Below are positions 1-6,542 of a stretch of 8,909 nucleotides of DNA, in pieces. The DNA comes from an uncultured Oscillospiraceae bacterium (GTDB lineage: Bacteria > Bacillota > Clostridia > Oscillospirales > Oscillospiraceae): contig CAAGIT010000004.1 in NCBI GenBank assembly GCA_900769995.1, forward strand, positions 1-8,909, read 5' to 3'. A program made the position numbers and the translations under genes. Position 1 is the first letter of the stretch. Every line of letters starts with the position of its first letter. A model generated the notes under the pieces. It ran no database searches. It saw only the letters and a program-made list of their open reading frames with translations, and was not told where the DNA came from.

Positions 1-54
1 CGCCCGAAATTCATCGGCGGCATCCGCGCGAAATACGACGAAAGCCTGCTCTGA
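1..54 (+). CDS. C-terminal fragment of an unidentified protein
   Basis: Reading from base 1 in frame 1 gives 17 codons (ending ...KYDESLL) and then a TGA stop at 52-54. The frame is open to the left edge, so this is the 3' end of a gene that starts outside the window. The stop overlaps an ATG at 54 by one base (TGATG), which suggests it is in one operon with the acetyltransferase gene that follows. Seventeen residues are too few to name a family. Confidence 0.6.
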   Translation, partial: RPKFIGGIRAKYDESLL

Positions 55-68
55 TGAAGGATCTTCCC

Positions 69-665
69 ATGTTCACCGTCACGGGCGGCATGTCGTCCCT
101 CATCCTGCGCGAAATTCCGACAAGGAAAGAGGCGTTTGTCCTCGTGCGCGCGGTGTTTACGACCCTGCGGGAGCTGCTGCGCGAATGTGAGGGTTTTTGC
201 CGCGCAGCGGGTGCGGAAACGGTGTTTTTCGGCGGAAACGCGGACTTTTCCGAATTTTCCGTCTATGCACGCCTGATCGAACGCAGCCTTGCCCGGGACA
301 AGCTGCCCGCCGCAACTGCCGTTGCCGTGCCGACAGACGGCGATGCATGGGCGCGGCTTTACAATGCACGGTTTGCCGCCGTCCCTGCCGCGCAGAGCTT
401 TTCCGAAACCCCCGAGGGCGCGTATTTTATCTATGACGGAGAAACGCGCATCGGGCTGGGTCTGGTGCGCGATGACCGGCTTTCTGCCGTGGCGGCCCTA
501 GAGCGCGGCCGCGGAAGCGATTGCGTCTGCGCCCTCGCCGGACAAATTCGGTCGGACGAGATCAAGCTGCTGGTCGCGCAGGAGAATCTGCCCGCCATGC
601 GCCTGTATGACCGGCTCGGCTTTTCCCGTGGCGCGGTGAAAGAAATCTGGTACCGCAGTCAATAA
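69..665 (+). CDS. GNAT-family N-acetyltransferase
   Basis: Predicted cytosolic acetyltransferase (198 aa from this start) that would move an acetyl group from acetyl-CoA to an amine; the substrate is unknown. The C-terminal third carries the fold's signature. An RGRGSD loop (about residues 146-151) fits the R-x-x-G-x-G/A acetyl-CoA pyrophosphate-binding pattern, except that the last position is D. It is followed by a helix and then VAQENLPAMRLYDRLGF (about 170-186), the typical GNAT motif B ending. The N-terminal half is poorly conserved to the eye. Two in-frame starts exist. ATG 54 overlaps the upstream stop but has no ribosome binding site. ATG 69 has AAGGA at 57-61 with a 7-nt spacer, so 69 was chosen; the longer form adds MKDLP. 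Probably co-transcribed with the gene ending at 54. The family call is fairly firm; the function is open. Confidence 0.8.
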   Translation: MFTVTGGMSSLILREIPTRKEAFVLVRAVFTTLRELLRECEGFCRAAGAETVFFGGNADFSEFSVYARLIERSLARDKLPAATAVAVPTDGDAWARLYNARFAAVPAAQSFSETPEGAYFIYDGETRIGLGLVRDDRLSAVAALERGRGSDCVCALAGQIRSDEIKLLVAQENLPAMRLYDRLGFSRGAVKEIWYRSQ

Positions 666-670
666 AGAAC

Positions 671-698
671 TTGCATTTTACACAGATTGTGCTATAAT
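671..698 (+). promoter_or_regulatory. sigma-A promoter of fba
   Basis: TTGCAT (671-676), a 16-nt spacer and a perfect TATAAT (693-698) lie just after the acetyltransferase stop. Transcription should start near 705. The fba ribosome binding site AAGGAG (718-723) stands 10 nt before the ATG at 734. The -10 box is consensus, consistent with strong expression of a glycolytic gene. Confidence 0.75.
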
Positions 699-733
699 AT
701 CGGGGAATTCATAACAAAAGGAGCGTTTTACTT

Positions 734-1702
734 ATGCCTCTGGTTAATACCAAAGAAATGTTTAAGAAGGCTTACGACGGCGGCTACGCCATCGGCGCTT
801 TCAACGTCAACAATATGGAGATCGTGCAGGGCATCACCGAAGCTGCCGGCGAGCTGAAAAGCCCGGTCATTCTGCAGGTCTCCAAGGGCGCTCGTGCCTA
901 TGCCAACCACACCTATCTGGTCAAGCTGGTCGAGGCCGCTGTCGCCGAGAATCCCGAAATTCCCATCGCCCTGCATCTGGACCACGGCGATACCTTCGAA
1001 CTGTGCAAGTCCTGCATCGACGGCGGCTTTACCTCCGTCATGATCGACGCCTCCTCGAAGCCCTTCGAGGAGAACATCGCCCTGACCAGGCAGGTCGTGG
1101 AGTATGCCCATGACCATGGCGTTGTCGTCGAGGCTGAGCTGGGCACCCTCGCCGGTGTCGAGGATGAGGTCGCGGTCGAGCACGGCTGTGAGAGCTACAC
1201 CCGTCCGGAGGAGGTCGAGGAATTCGTCTCCCGTACCGGCTGTGACTCCCTCGCCATCGCCATCGGCACCTCCCACGGCGCTTATAAGTTCAAGGCTTCC
1301 CAGTGCACCCGCAACGCCGACGGCATCCTGGTGCCGCCTCCTCTGCGTTTCGACGTGCTGCACGGTGTCATTGAGCGTCTGCCGGGCTTCCCGATCGTTC
1401 TGCACGGCTCTTCCTCCGTGCCGCAGGAGTTTGTCAAGATCGTCAACACCTACGGCGGCAATATGCCCGATGCCATCGGCATCCCCGAGGATCAGCTCCG
1501 CGAGGCTGCAAAGCTGGCGGTCTGCAAGATCAACATCGACTCCGACATCCGTCTGGGCATGACTGCTTCGATTCGTAAGTATTTTGCCGAGCATCCGGAT
1601 CATTTCGACCCGCGCCAGTACCTCAAGCCCGCCCGTCAGGCGGTCAAGGACATGGTCGCGCACAAGATCGTGAACGTCCTCGGCTCCAACGGCAAGGCTT
1701 AA
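734..1702 (+). CDS. fba: class II (zinc) fructose-1,6-bisphosphate aldolase
   Basis: Glycolytic and gluconeogenic enzyme of the cytosol that reversibly splits fructose 1,6-bisphosphate into dihydroxyacetone phosphate and glyceraldehyde 3-phosphate. The 322-aa product is a complete TIM barrel. Visible signatures are HLDHGD (81-86), holding the catalytic Asp83 and zinc ligand His84; the acidic VVEAELG strand (131-137); GTSHGAYKF (178-186) with zinc ligand His181 and the GAYKF phosphate/monovalent-cation loop; VLHGSSSVP (222-230) with zinc ligand His224; and KINIDSDIR (265-273) for substrate binding. Length and motif spacing fit the class IIB form. It has its own promoter and a good ribosome binding site, and ends at a hairpin terminator, so it is likely monocistronic. 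Codon choice is strongly biased (GAG, CTG, C-ending codons), as expected of a highly expressed gene. No missing key residue was seen. Confidence 0.97.
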   Translation: MPLVNTKEMFKKAYDGGYAIGAFNVNNMEIVQGITEAAGELKSPVILQVSKGARAYANHTYLVKLVEAAVAENPEIPIALHLDHGDTFELCKSCIDGGFTSVMIDASSKPFEENIALTRQVVEYAHDHGVVVEAELGTLAGVEDEVAVEHGCESYTRPEEVEEFVSRTGCDSLAIAIGTSHGAYKFKASQCTRNADGILVPPPLRFDVLHGVIERLPGFPIVLHGSSSVPQEFVKIVNTYGGNMPDAIGIPEDQLREAAKLAVCKINIDSDIRLGMTASIRKYFAEHPDHFDPRQYLKPARQAVKDMVAHKIVNVLGSNGKA

Positions 1703-1715
1703 TTGCAAAAATTAT

Positions 1716-1743
1716 GGGAGGCTGCGTTTGCAGCCTCCCTTTT
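1716..1743 (+). terminator. rho-independent terminator between convergent fba and hsp20
   Basis: A perfect 10-bp stem (GGGAGGCTGC 1716-1725, GCAGCCTCCC 1730-1739) with a GTTT loop is followed by TTTT (1740-1743), 13 nt after the fba stop. On the opposite strand the same stem is followed by ATAATTTTT, 14 nt past the hsp20 stop. It may therefore stop both transcripts, though the T run is short on the plus side and offset on the minus side. Confidence 0.85.
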
Positions 1744-1753
1744 GACGTTACGA

Positions 1754-2209
1754 TCAGCCTTCAATGGCGATATACTTCTTCTGCGGCGGCAGAACCTTGG
1801 CATCCATCTTGGGGATCTGCAGCGTCAGCACACCATGCTTGAACTGCCCCTTGATGTCCTCCTCGGTCAGTGCGTCACCCACATAGAACGACCGCTCGCA
1901 GACACCGGCGTAACGCTCTCTGCGGATGAATCTGTCGTTATCCTTCTCCTCCTGATCCAGCCCCTTGGCTGCGCGGATGGTCAGGACACCGTTTTCCAGT
2001 CCGACCGTGATCTCATCCTTCTTGAATCCGGGCAGATCCATGGCAAGCTCGTAGCTGTCATCCGATTCCTTCACATCCGTCTTCATCAGGTTCTTGGCAT
2101 TGTGGCCGTAAAGCTTGCGGTCGACCTTGCTCAGCGCGTTGCCGCCGAAGAATGGGTCTGCGAAGAAGTCATCGAAAAGATCATCAAAAAACATACGGTT
2201 CATCAACAT
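1754..2209 (-). CDS. hsp20: Hsp20 / alpha-crystallin family small heat-shock protein
   Basis: ATP-independent holdase chaperone of the cytosol that binds unfolding proteins during heat or other stress. The 151-aa product has the family layout. A Phe/Asp-rich N-terminal arm (MFFDDLFDDFFADPFF, 6-21) is followed by the alpha-crystallin domain (about 41-134), which contains MDLPGF (57-62), ENGVLTI (72-78) and the hallmark HGVLTL (125-130). A short tail ends KYIAIEG, where I147-A-I149 is the I-x-I oligomer-contact motif. The start at 2209 has AAAGGAG 9 nt upstream; ATG 2203 is an in-frame alternative two codons in. Single gene under a promoter with a CIRCE operator, so repression by HrcA and heat induction are expected. 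Convergent with fba. Confidence 0.96.
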   Translation of the reverse strand: MLMNRMFFDDLFDDFFADPFFGGNALSKVDRKLYGHNAKNLMKTDVKESDDSYELAMDLPGFKKDEITVGLENGVLTIRAAKGLDQEEKDNDRFIRRERYAGVCERSFYVGDALTEEDIKGQFKHGVLTLQIPKMDAKVLPPQKKYIAIEG

Positions 2210-2295
2210 AAGTCATCGCTCCTTTGAAAAAATAAAGTCTTGGAACAGGGGTGTTGCGGGGATCGTTTTGGTTCCCGTTCCTTTGTTCTGAACAT

Positions 2296-2324
2296 AGTAT
2301 ACCACCATTTTTAGCACTCGTCAA
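2296..2324 (-). promoter_or_regulatory. sigma-A promoter of hsp20
   Basis: On the minus strand TTGACG (2324-2319), a 17-nt spacer and TATACT (2301-2296) form a near-consensus promoter. Transcription should start near 2288, giving a leader of about 79 nt. The -35 box lies in the spacer and arm of the CIRCE palindrome, so bound HrcA would block RNA polymerase. The leader can form an imperfect hairpin (GGAACGGG 2281-2274 with CCC-T-GTTCC 2250-2242), which leaves the ribosome binding site free. Confidence 0.85.
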
Positions 2325-2340
2325 TAGAGAGTGCTAAAAA
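2308..2340. promoter_or_regulatory. CIRCE operator (HrcA binding site)
   Basis: TTAGCACTC (2311-2319), 9 nt, then GAGTGCTAA (2329-2337) is an exact match to the classical CIRCE consensus. The arms extend by three further T/A pairs to 12 bp each (2308-2340). CIRCE is the DNA target of the HrcA repressor of class I heat-shock genes. Its overlap with the -35 region of the hsp20 promoter shows what it controls. No hrcA, groESL or dnaK gene lies in the window. Confidence 0.95.
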
Positions 2341-2341
2341 C

Positions 2342-2374
2342 AATTTGTGAACTTTTTTACGATAATTTGTGAAC
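2342..2374. repeat. two direct copies of an 11-bp motif beside CIRCE
   Basis: AATTTGTGAAC occurs at 2342-2352 and again at 2364-2374, exactly 22 bp apart (about two helical turns), immediately upstream of the hsp20 promoter. The first copy is part of an imperfect palindrome, TTGTGAA (2345-2351), 4 nt, TTTACGA (2356-2362). This resembles the Rex redox-repressor consensus TTGTGAA-N4-TTCACAA with 5 of 7 matches in the second half. The spacing suggests a binding site for a regulator, but the regulator is unknown. Confidence 0.5.
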
Positions 2375-2392
2375 AAGTCATCGATTTTATTC

Positions 2393-2429
2393 AAAAAAAC
2401 CATCCGGGCCGGACGCGGCTCGGATGGTT
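2393..2429 (-). terminator. rho-independent terminator of the csaB-nfeD-SPFH operon
   Basis: On the minus strand AACCATCCG (2429-2421) pairs with CGGATGGTT (2406-2398). The 14-nt interior can extend the stem (GCCG-CGTC-CGGC after one mismatch). A run of seven T (2399-2393, counting the stem end) follows. It lies 13 nt past the stop of the last operon gene. On the plus strand there is only a weak TTTT tract, so it is probably one-way. Confidence 0.9.
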
Positions 2430-2442
2430 CCTTTTGAAAATC

Positions 2443-2907
2443 TTATGATGCAGGCCATTGCCATGCGGCATCCGCATAGGGCAGCAGCTCGGCAAGCAGA
2501 GCATCCGGCTCCGCAGACGATACCAGCAGACAGGGCTTGCCCTCGACGGTAACGGTGGCGGCAAGCTGATAGTCGGTTTTGCACACGATCTGTGCATTCG
2601 AGGTGCCGTACGTTCCGTCAAAAACGACGGTGAAATCCTCCGCGACAGGGCTGCCGTTCACGGTCAGCGTTCCGCGAAAGCTCGTGTTTTCGTTGCCGAA
2701 ATAGTAGGCAGACGAGGTGCCCGTGAGCTGCAGCTCCACCTGTTCCGTTGTGCCGTCCTCGTACAGAAGGGTGCCGGTCATGGTTTTTTCAACCGGCGTT
2801 TCGGAAGGATTTATGAGCAAATAGACGGAGCAAAAGACGGCAATCGCCAGTAAAACACAGATGATCGGGAACAATTTGCGATAGTTAAAGGTGGTCTTTC
2901 GCTTCAT
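2443..2907 (-). CDS. small membrane-anchored protein of unknown function
   Basis: Not recognised. The 154-aa product starts with a basic stretch (MKRKTTFNYRK), followed by one hydrophobic segment (about 12-32, PIICVLLAIAVFCSVYLL). The rest (about 33-154) is a mostly beta-type domain rich in Thr, Gly and Val, likely outside the membrane. The segment holds Cys17 and Cys26 but no clear lipobox followed by a mature domain, so it reads as an uncleaved signal anchor. Its ATG follows the TAA of the SPFH gene with no gap, and its GGAGG (2917-2913) lies inside the last SPFH codons, so translation is probably coupled. It is the last gene before the terminator. A role next to the SPFH/NfeD pair is inferred from position only. 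Confidence 0.75.
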   Translation of the reverse strand: MKRKTTFNYRKLFPIICVLLAIAVFCSVYLLINPSETPVEKTMTGTLLYEDGTTEQVELQLTGTSSAYYFGNENTSFRGTLTVNGSPVAEDFTVVFDGTYGTSNAQIVCKTDYQLAATVTVEGKPCLLVSSAEPDALLAELLPYADAAWQWPAS

Positions 2908-3810
2908 TTATGCCTCCGGCGTTTTGACGGATTCGACCAGGCCGGTCGCCATACCGACCAGGCCCTGCAGCTCGGACGGAATGATGATCTTCGTTGCCTT
3001 GCCGTCGGCGACCTTCTGCATGGCTTCGATCGCCTTGAGCTTGATGACCTGATCGTTCGGGCAGGCCTCATTCAGCAGCCGCAATGCCTCTGCGGTTGCG
3101 CGCTGCACCGACAGGATCGCCTCAGCCTGACCCTCTGCACGCAGGATGGCCGACTGCTTTTCCGCATCCGCGCGGAGGATGGCGGATTCCTTTTCGCCTT
3201 CGGCGACCAGAATCTGCGAACGCTTCGTGCCTTCAGCCTGCAAAATTGCCTGACGGCGGTCACGCTCTGCCTTCATCTGCTTTTCCATGGAGTTCTGGAT
3301 GTCCTGCGGCGGCAGGATGTTCTTCAGCTCAACACGGGTGACCTTGATGCCCCACGGGTCAGTCGCTTCGTCCAAAATGGCGCGCATTTTGGTGTTGATG
3401 ACGTCGCGGGAGGTCAGGGTCTGGTCCAGCTCCAAATCGCCGATGATGTTACGCAGGGTCGTAGCGGTCAGAGTCTCCATGGCGACCATGGGCTGCTCGA
3501 CACCGTAGGTGTAGAGCTTCGGGTCGGTGATGGAAAAATAGACAACGGTGTCGATTTGCATGGTGACGTTGTCCTTGGTGATGACCGGCTGGGGCGGGTA
3601 ATCGAGCACCTGCTCCTTGAGGCTCACACGGCGTGCGATACGCTCAATGAACGGCTTCTTAAAGTGGATGCCGACCTCCCAAACCGTCGAAAATGCACCG
3701 AGGCGTTCGATGACATAGGCGCGGGACTGTTGGACAATGTGGATGCTTTTGATGATGACGATGAAGATGATGACAGCAACGGCGATCAGAACGATGGTAA
3801 CGGGACTCAT
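2908..3810 (-). CDS. SPFH/Band 7 (stomatin/QmcA-like) membrane protein
   Basis: Membrane-scaffold protein of the prohibitin/stomatin superfamily, which forms large oligomers in membrane microdomains and often works with NfeD proteins and proteases. The 300-aa product has an N-terminal hydrophobic anchor (about 4-21). The SPFH domain (about 24-175) includes VIERLGAF (33-40), IHFKKPFIERI (48-58), TKDNVTMQIDTVVYFSITDP (78-97) and the WGIKVTRVELKNI-LPP stretch (153-168). A coiled-coil follows, built from 11-residue repeats such as QILVAEGEKES, AILRADAEKQS and AILRAEGQAEA (199-231), then a hydrophobic C-terminal segment (about 276-292). AAGGAGG overlapping the upstream NfeD stop lies 8 nt before the ATG. 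The gap to NfeD is 13 nt and to the next gene 0 nt. Family call firm; client proteins unknown. Confidence 0.93.
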   Translation of the reverse strand: MSPVTIVLIAVAVIIFIVIIKSIHIVQQSRAYVIERLGAFSTVWEVGIHFKKPFIERIARRVSLKEQVLDYPPQPVITKDNVTMQIDTVVYFSITDPKLYTYGVEQPMVAMETLTATTLRNIIGDLELDQTLTSRDVINTKMRAILDEATDPWGIKVTRVELKNILPPQDIQNSMEKQMKAERDRRQAILQAEGTKRSQILVAEGEKESAILRADAEKQSAILRAEGQAEAILSVQRATAEALRLLNEACPNDQVIKLKAIEAMQKVADGKATKIIIPSELQGLVGMATGLVESVKTPEA

Positions 3811-3823
3811 AGCAGAAACCTCC

Positions 3824-4249
3824 TTAGTCTACTCGCTCGACCAGAACCTTGGCGCCCTCGATGGCGGTGACGCGCACGGTTGTGTCCGGCTCGATGATCG
3901 CACCGTCTGCACTGCGGGCGGACCATTCCACGCCGCTGAGCTTGACTGCGCCGGCGCCGCGCAGATTGTCAATACGTTCGATTACAAGGGTGTGCTTGCC
4001 GACGTTGGTCTGTACATTCGTCACCTGCTTGTGCGGGTCGATGTATTTTTTGACCAGCGGCCGCAGCAGGAGCAGAAGCAGTGCAGATACCGCGAAAAAC
4101 ACCAGTATTTGCAGCCAAAGCACACCGCCGCAGAGGGTCGTAAGCAGCGCTGCCAATGCACCGCCGATGAACCACAGCGAAACCAGCGTGCTGGTTGCCG
4201 CTTCGATGACGGTGAAAAAGATCAGCGCACCCAGCCAGATCCATTCCAT
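3824..4249 (-). CDS. short NfeD-like membrane protein
   Basis: Partner protein of SPFH/stomatin proteins. This is the short NfeD form, which lacks the ClpP-like protease domain. From the ATG at 4249 it is 141 aa. Hydrophobic segments span about 4-20, 23-40 and 43-62, then RPLVKKYID leads into an OB-fold domain (about 75-141). That domain contains G-x-V-K-L-S-G-V-E-W-S-A-R-S (100-113) and VRVTAIEGAKVLVE (125-138), the usual NfeD C-terminal pattern. The frame can be read back to a TTG at 4276. ATG 4249 was preferred because AAGGAG (4266-4261) stands 11 nt before it and MEWIWLGALIFF is a typical NfeD start. It follows csaB by 30 nt and precedes the SPFH gene by 13 nt, the classic NfeD-SPFH gene pairing. 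Confidence 0.9.
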   Translation of the reverse strand: MEWIWLGALIFFTVIEAATSTLVSLWFIGGALAALLTTLCGGVLWLQILVFFAVSALLLLLLRPLVKKYIDPHKQVTNVQTNVGKHTLVIERIDNLRGAGAVKLSGVEWSARSADGAIIEPDTTVRVTAIEGAKVLVERVD

Positions 4250-4279
4250 TTGGGAGATCACTCCTTCCAACAACAAATA

Positions 4280-6496
4280 TCATTCTTCGGTCAGCAGGCG
4301 TTTTGCCAGCAGCTCGTTTTCCACCGCAAGCCGACGCAGACGGCGGATATTTTCTTCGTCATACATTGTTTCGGACAACGCCGTGTCGATCAGGCCGGTG
4401 AGCGTCTCCGATTTGACCTCCTGCAGCGGCAGATAGAGCTTCTGACCCAAATAGTCCAAAAAGCCGCTGACCTTGGGGTCGTAGACGATGCCGACCATGG
4501 GAACGCCCTGACCGGCGGCGAAAATCAGCGTGTGCAGGCGCATGGACACCACCAGCGACATCCGCCGGATCAGCGCCAGAATTTCCTCACCGTCCGTGCC
4601 GGCACTCAGGCATAAATGCTCACACCTGAGCTTTTTCGACACGGCTTCCACGGCGGCATTGTCGCGTGCCGGTTCCATGGCGTACAGCAGCGGGATCAGA
4701 CCATACTGCCGATGGGCATATTCGCAGGCGGCAGCCATGGCATCGGTCGTTTCCGCAAAGCCGTCCCACGGCCGCACGGCAAGCATCATATAATGCTTGT
4801 CAAGCTGCAGACCGCAGCGGCGCAGATAGTTTTGACTTCTGTCCTCCTTGGGCGCGTCGATGAGCAGGGCGGGATCGGCGTTGAGGTGAAGCTCCGGCCC
4901 GGTCACGTTCAGCTCGCGCAGGAAATCCAGCGAATAGCGGTCGCGCACGGAGATAATATCGGCGCAGTTGTTGAGGGTTTTTGCCGTACGCTTGCGGTTA
5001 CGGGGACGGTCGATCGGGCCGACACCGCAGCCATAGAGCATACTCCTGCAGCCGTTGCGCTTGGCTTGGCGCAGAGAGAACAGGTAATATAACAGAGAGC
5101 GGGTGCTGGTCGCATCCTGCATGAGCGTACCGCCGCCGCTGATATAGAGCTTGCTGCGGCGCATCAGCCGACCGAGCTTCAAAATGCGGAAGGTATAGAT
5201 GGCATCAATGCCCGCGCATTTCCGCGTTTCCGAGGGCTTGCGGCTGATGGCGGTGATCGGAAGGTCGGGGTCGATGTGGCGAAGCTGGGCAACGATGGCA
5301 TCTAAAATTGCATTGTCGCCGCTGTTGCCTCTGCCGTAAGCGCCGCAGATGGCAACGCCGTCGCGGATATTTTTCGGACGTGCGGCACGGCGCAGGATGG
5401 TTTCATAGGCCGTCTTCTGCTTCTCGATCATGACCGAGAGCGAGAACTCGCGCCTGGTTTTTTCATACAGCGCATCGCCCATCGCCGCACGGCGTTCGGG
5501 GTTCCGCGCGAAAAAGACCATGTGCTCGGTGAGCTTTTGCACATCCTGCGGAGCGAACAGCAGACCGTTGATACCGTCGTCAATCAGATAGGGCACACCG
5601 CCGACCTCGGAGGAGATCGTCGCGCAGCGCATTCTCGCGCCCTCGGTCAGCGCGTACGGGAAGGTTTCGGACAGGGAGGTCAGCAGGTTGACATCCAAAG
5701 CGTTATAAAAGCTGTCCACATCGCGCACCCAGCCGGCAAAGCACACCGTTCCCTCGGGGCAAAGCTCCTTTGCCAGGGCGCGGATCTCCTGCTCCTGCTC
5801 ACCCTCGCCGGCGATGGCAAGGCGGATATTTGGGCACTGCTTCACCGCGTCGGCAAAGGCGCGGATGAGGGTGGTCATGTCCTTCACGGGAGAAATTCGA
5901 GCCGCGATGCCGTAGACCACGGTATCCTCCCGCACCTCCAGCCCGATGCTTTTGAGGTATTCCTCACGCGGCAGCGGGTGACGCTCGGTGGTGAAATCCA
6001 CGCCGTTATAGAGGGTATAGATCCTCTGCGGATCAAAGCCGCGCGAGATCAGCAGCTTGGTCATTCCCGCCGAAACGCCGATCCATGCGTCAAATTTCGG
6101 CAGGACAAATTTGTTGATATTGCCGTAGGTCAGCGCCGCCAGCGGACGCCCGAGGTAATCGAGCTTATAGTCGCTGTGGATGGTGGAGATGACGGGAACG
6201 CCGGCCTTTTTGCGCAGGAGCTTTCCCATCATATTCGCGCGGGCGCCATGGCAGTGGATGATCTGATAGCCGTCGTGGCGCAGCATGGCAAGGATGCGCT
6301 TGCGCACCTTGAGAAGATTGCTGCCTTCGATGACGGTGGTGGGGATTCCGAGCAGACGGGCTTCGGCGGAAAATTCGCCCTCCATGAAGCAGATCAGATG
6401 GACGGTTTCGGTTTGATTCAGTCCCGCAAGCAGGGACAAAACGTGCGTTTTCGCACCGCCGACGTCGCCGCCGGAGATCATGTGAATGATTTTCAT
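4280..6496 (-). CDS. csaB: glycosyltransferase GT4 / CsaB-type polysaccharide pyruvyltransferase fusion
   Basis: Two-domain envelope enzyme, 738 aa from the ATG at 6496. Residues about 1-375 form a GT4-type GT-B glycosyltransferase: GGDVGGAKTHV (9-19), HCHGARANMMGKLL (81-94), ARISPVKD (199-206), and SETFPYALTEGA (276-287) with the E-x7-E pair Glu277/Glu285, then GGVPYLIDDGINGLLF. Residues about 380-738 match polysaccharide pyruvyltransferases such as CsaB: CGAYGRGNSGDNAIL (384-398), YISGGGTLMQD (451-461), YGCGVGPID (488-496), SVRDRYSLDFL (516-526), ADPAL (540-544), MRLHTLIFAAGQGVP (652-666). CsaB puts ketal-linked pyruvate from PEP on wall polysaccharides, which in S-layer bacteria anchors SLH-domain proteins. 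An open frame extends to 6571, but the GAGGA at 6508-6504, 7 nt before ATG 6496, and the start MKIIHMISGG fix the start. First gene of the minus-strand operon. Acceptor sugar unknown; no SLH protein is in the window. Confidence 0.9.
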   Translation of the reverse strand: MKIIHMISGGDVGGAKTHVLSLLAGLNQTETVHLICFMEGEFSAEARLLGIPTTVIEGSNLLKVRKRILAMLRHDGYQIIHCHGARANMMGKLLRKKAGVPVISTIHSDYKLDYLGRPLAALTYGNINKFVLPKFDAWIGVSAGMTKLLISRGFDPQRIYTLYNGVDFTTERHPLPREEYLKSIGLEVREDTVVYGIAARISPVKDMTTLIRAFADAVKQCPNIRLAIAGEGEQEQEIRALAKELCPEGTVCFAGWVRDVDSFYNALDVNLLTSLSETFPYALTEGARMRCATISSEVGGVPYLIDDGINGLLFAPQDVQKLTEHMVFFARNPERRAAMGDALYEKTRREFSLSVMIEKQKTAYETILRRAARPKNIRDGVAICGAYGRGNSGDNAILDAIVAQLRHIDPDLPITAISRKPSETRKCAGIDAIYTFRILKLGRLMRRSKLYISGGGTLMQDATSTRSLLYYLFSLRQAKRNGCRSMLYGCGVGPIDRPRNRKRTAKTLNNCADIISVRDRYSLDFLRELNVTGPELHLNADPALLIDAPKEDRSQNYLRRCGLQLDKHYMMLAVRPWDGFAETTDAMAAACEYAHRQYGLIPLLYAMEPARDNAAVEAVSKKLRCEHLCLSAGTDGEEILALIRRMSLVVSMRLHTLIFAAGQGVPMVGIVYDPKVSGFLDYLGQKLYLPLQEVKSETLTGLIDTALSETMYDEENIRRLRRLAVENELLAKRLLTEE

Positions 6497-6512
6497 AGGG
6501 TAGTCCTCGGAC

Positions 6513-6541
6513 TTGATTTTCAATGCGTGATTCGTTATAAT
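6513..6541 (+). promoter_or_regulatory. promoter of the DUF4330-ligase operon
   Basis: TTGATT (6513-6518), a 17-nt spacer and a perfect TATAAT (6536-6541), with the expected start near 6548. The next ribosome binding site is GGAGG (6588-6592), 6 nt before the ATG at 6599. Its -10 box is one base from the -10 box of the opposite promoter. Confidence 0.75.
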
Positions 6542-6542
6542 C

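Noticed and set aside
728..1708. A 326-codon open frame antisense to the whole fba gene
   Set aside because: It mirrors the fba frame codon for codon, has no family motifs, and fba matches its family throughout. It is a by-product of biased codon use in a GC-rich gene.
1703..2227. Plus-strand 174-codon frame opposite hsp20
   Set aside because: Hsp20 on the other strand has all family motifs, a promoter and an operator. This frame starts inside the fba terminator region.
2210..2288. RNA thermometer in the hsp20 leader
   Set aside because: The best hairpin by eye (2242-2281) does not cover the ribosome binding site at 2219-2225. CIRCE already explains heat control.
4250..4276. TTG start for the NfeD-like gene, adding nine residues
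   Set aside because: The ribosome binding site AAGGAG lies within this extension and serves the ATG at 4249, and the family usually starts just before the first membrane segment.
3737..4615. A 292-codon plus-strand frame over the SPFH, NfeD and csaB genes
   Set aside because: It crosses three real genes on the other strand, is rich in Gln/Arg/His as shadow frames are, and has no ribosome binding site.
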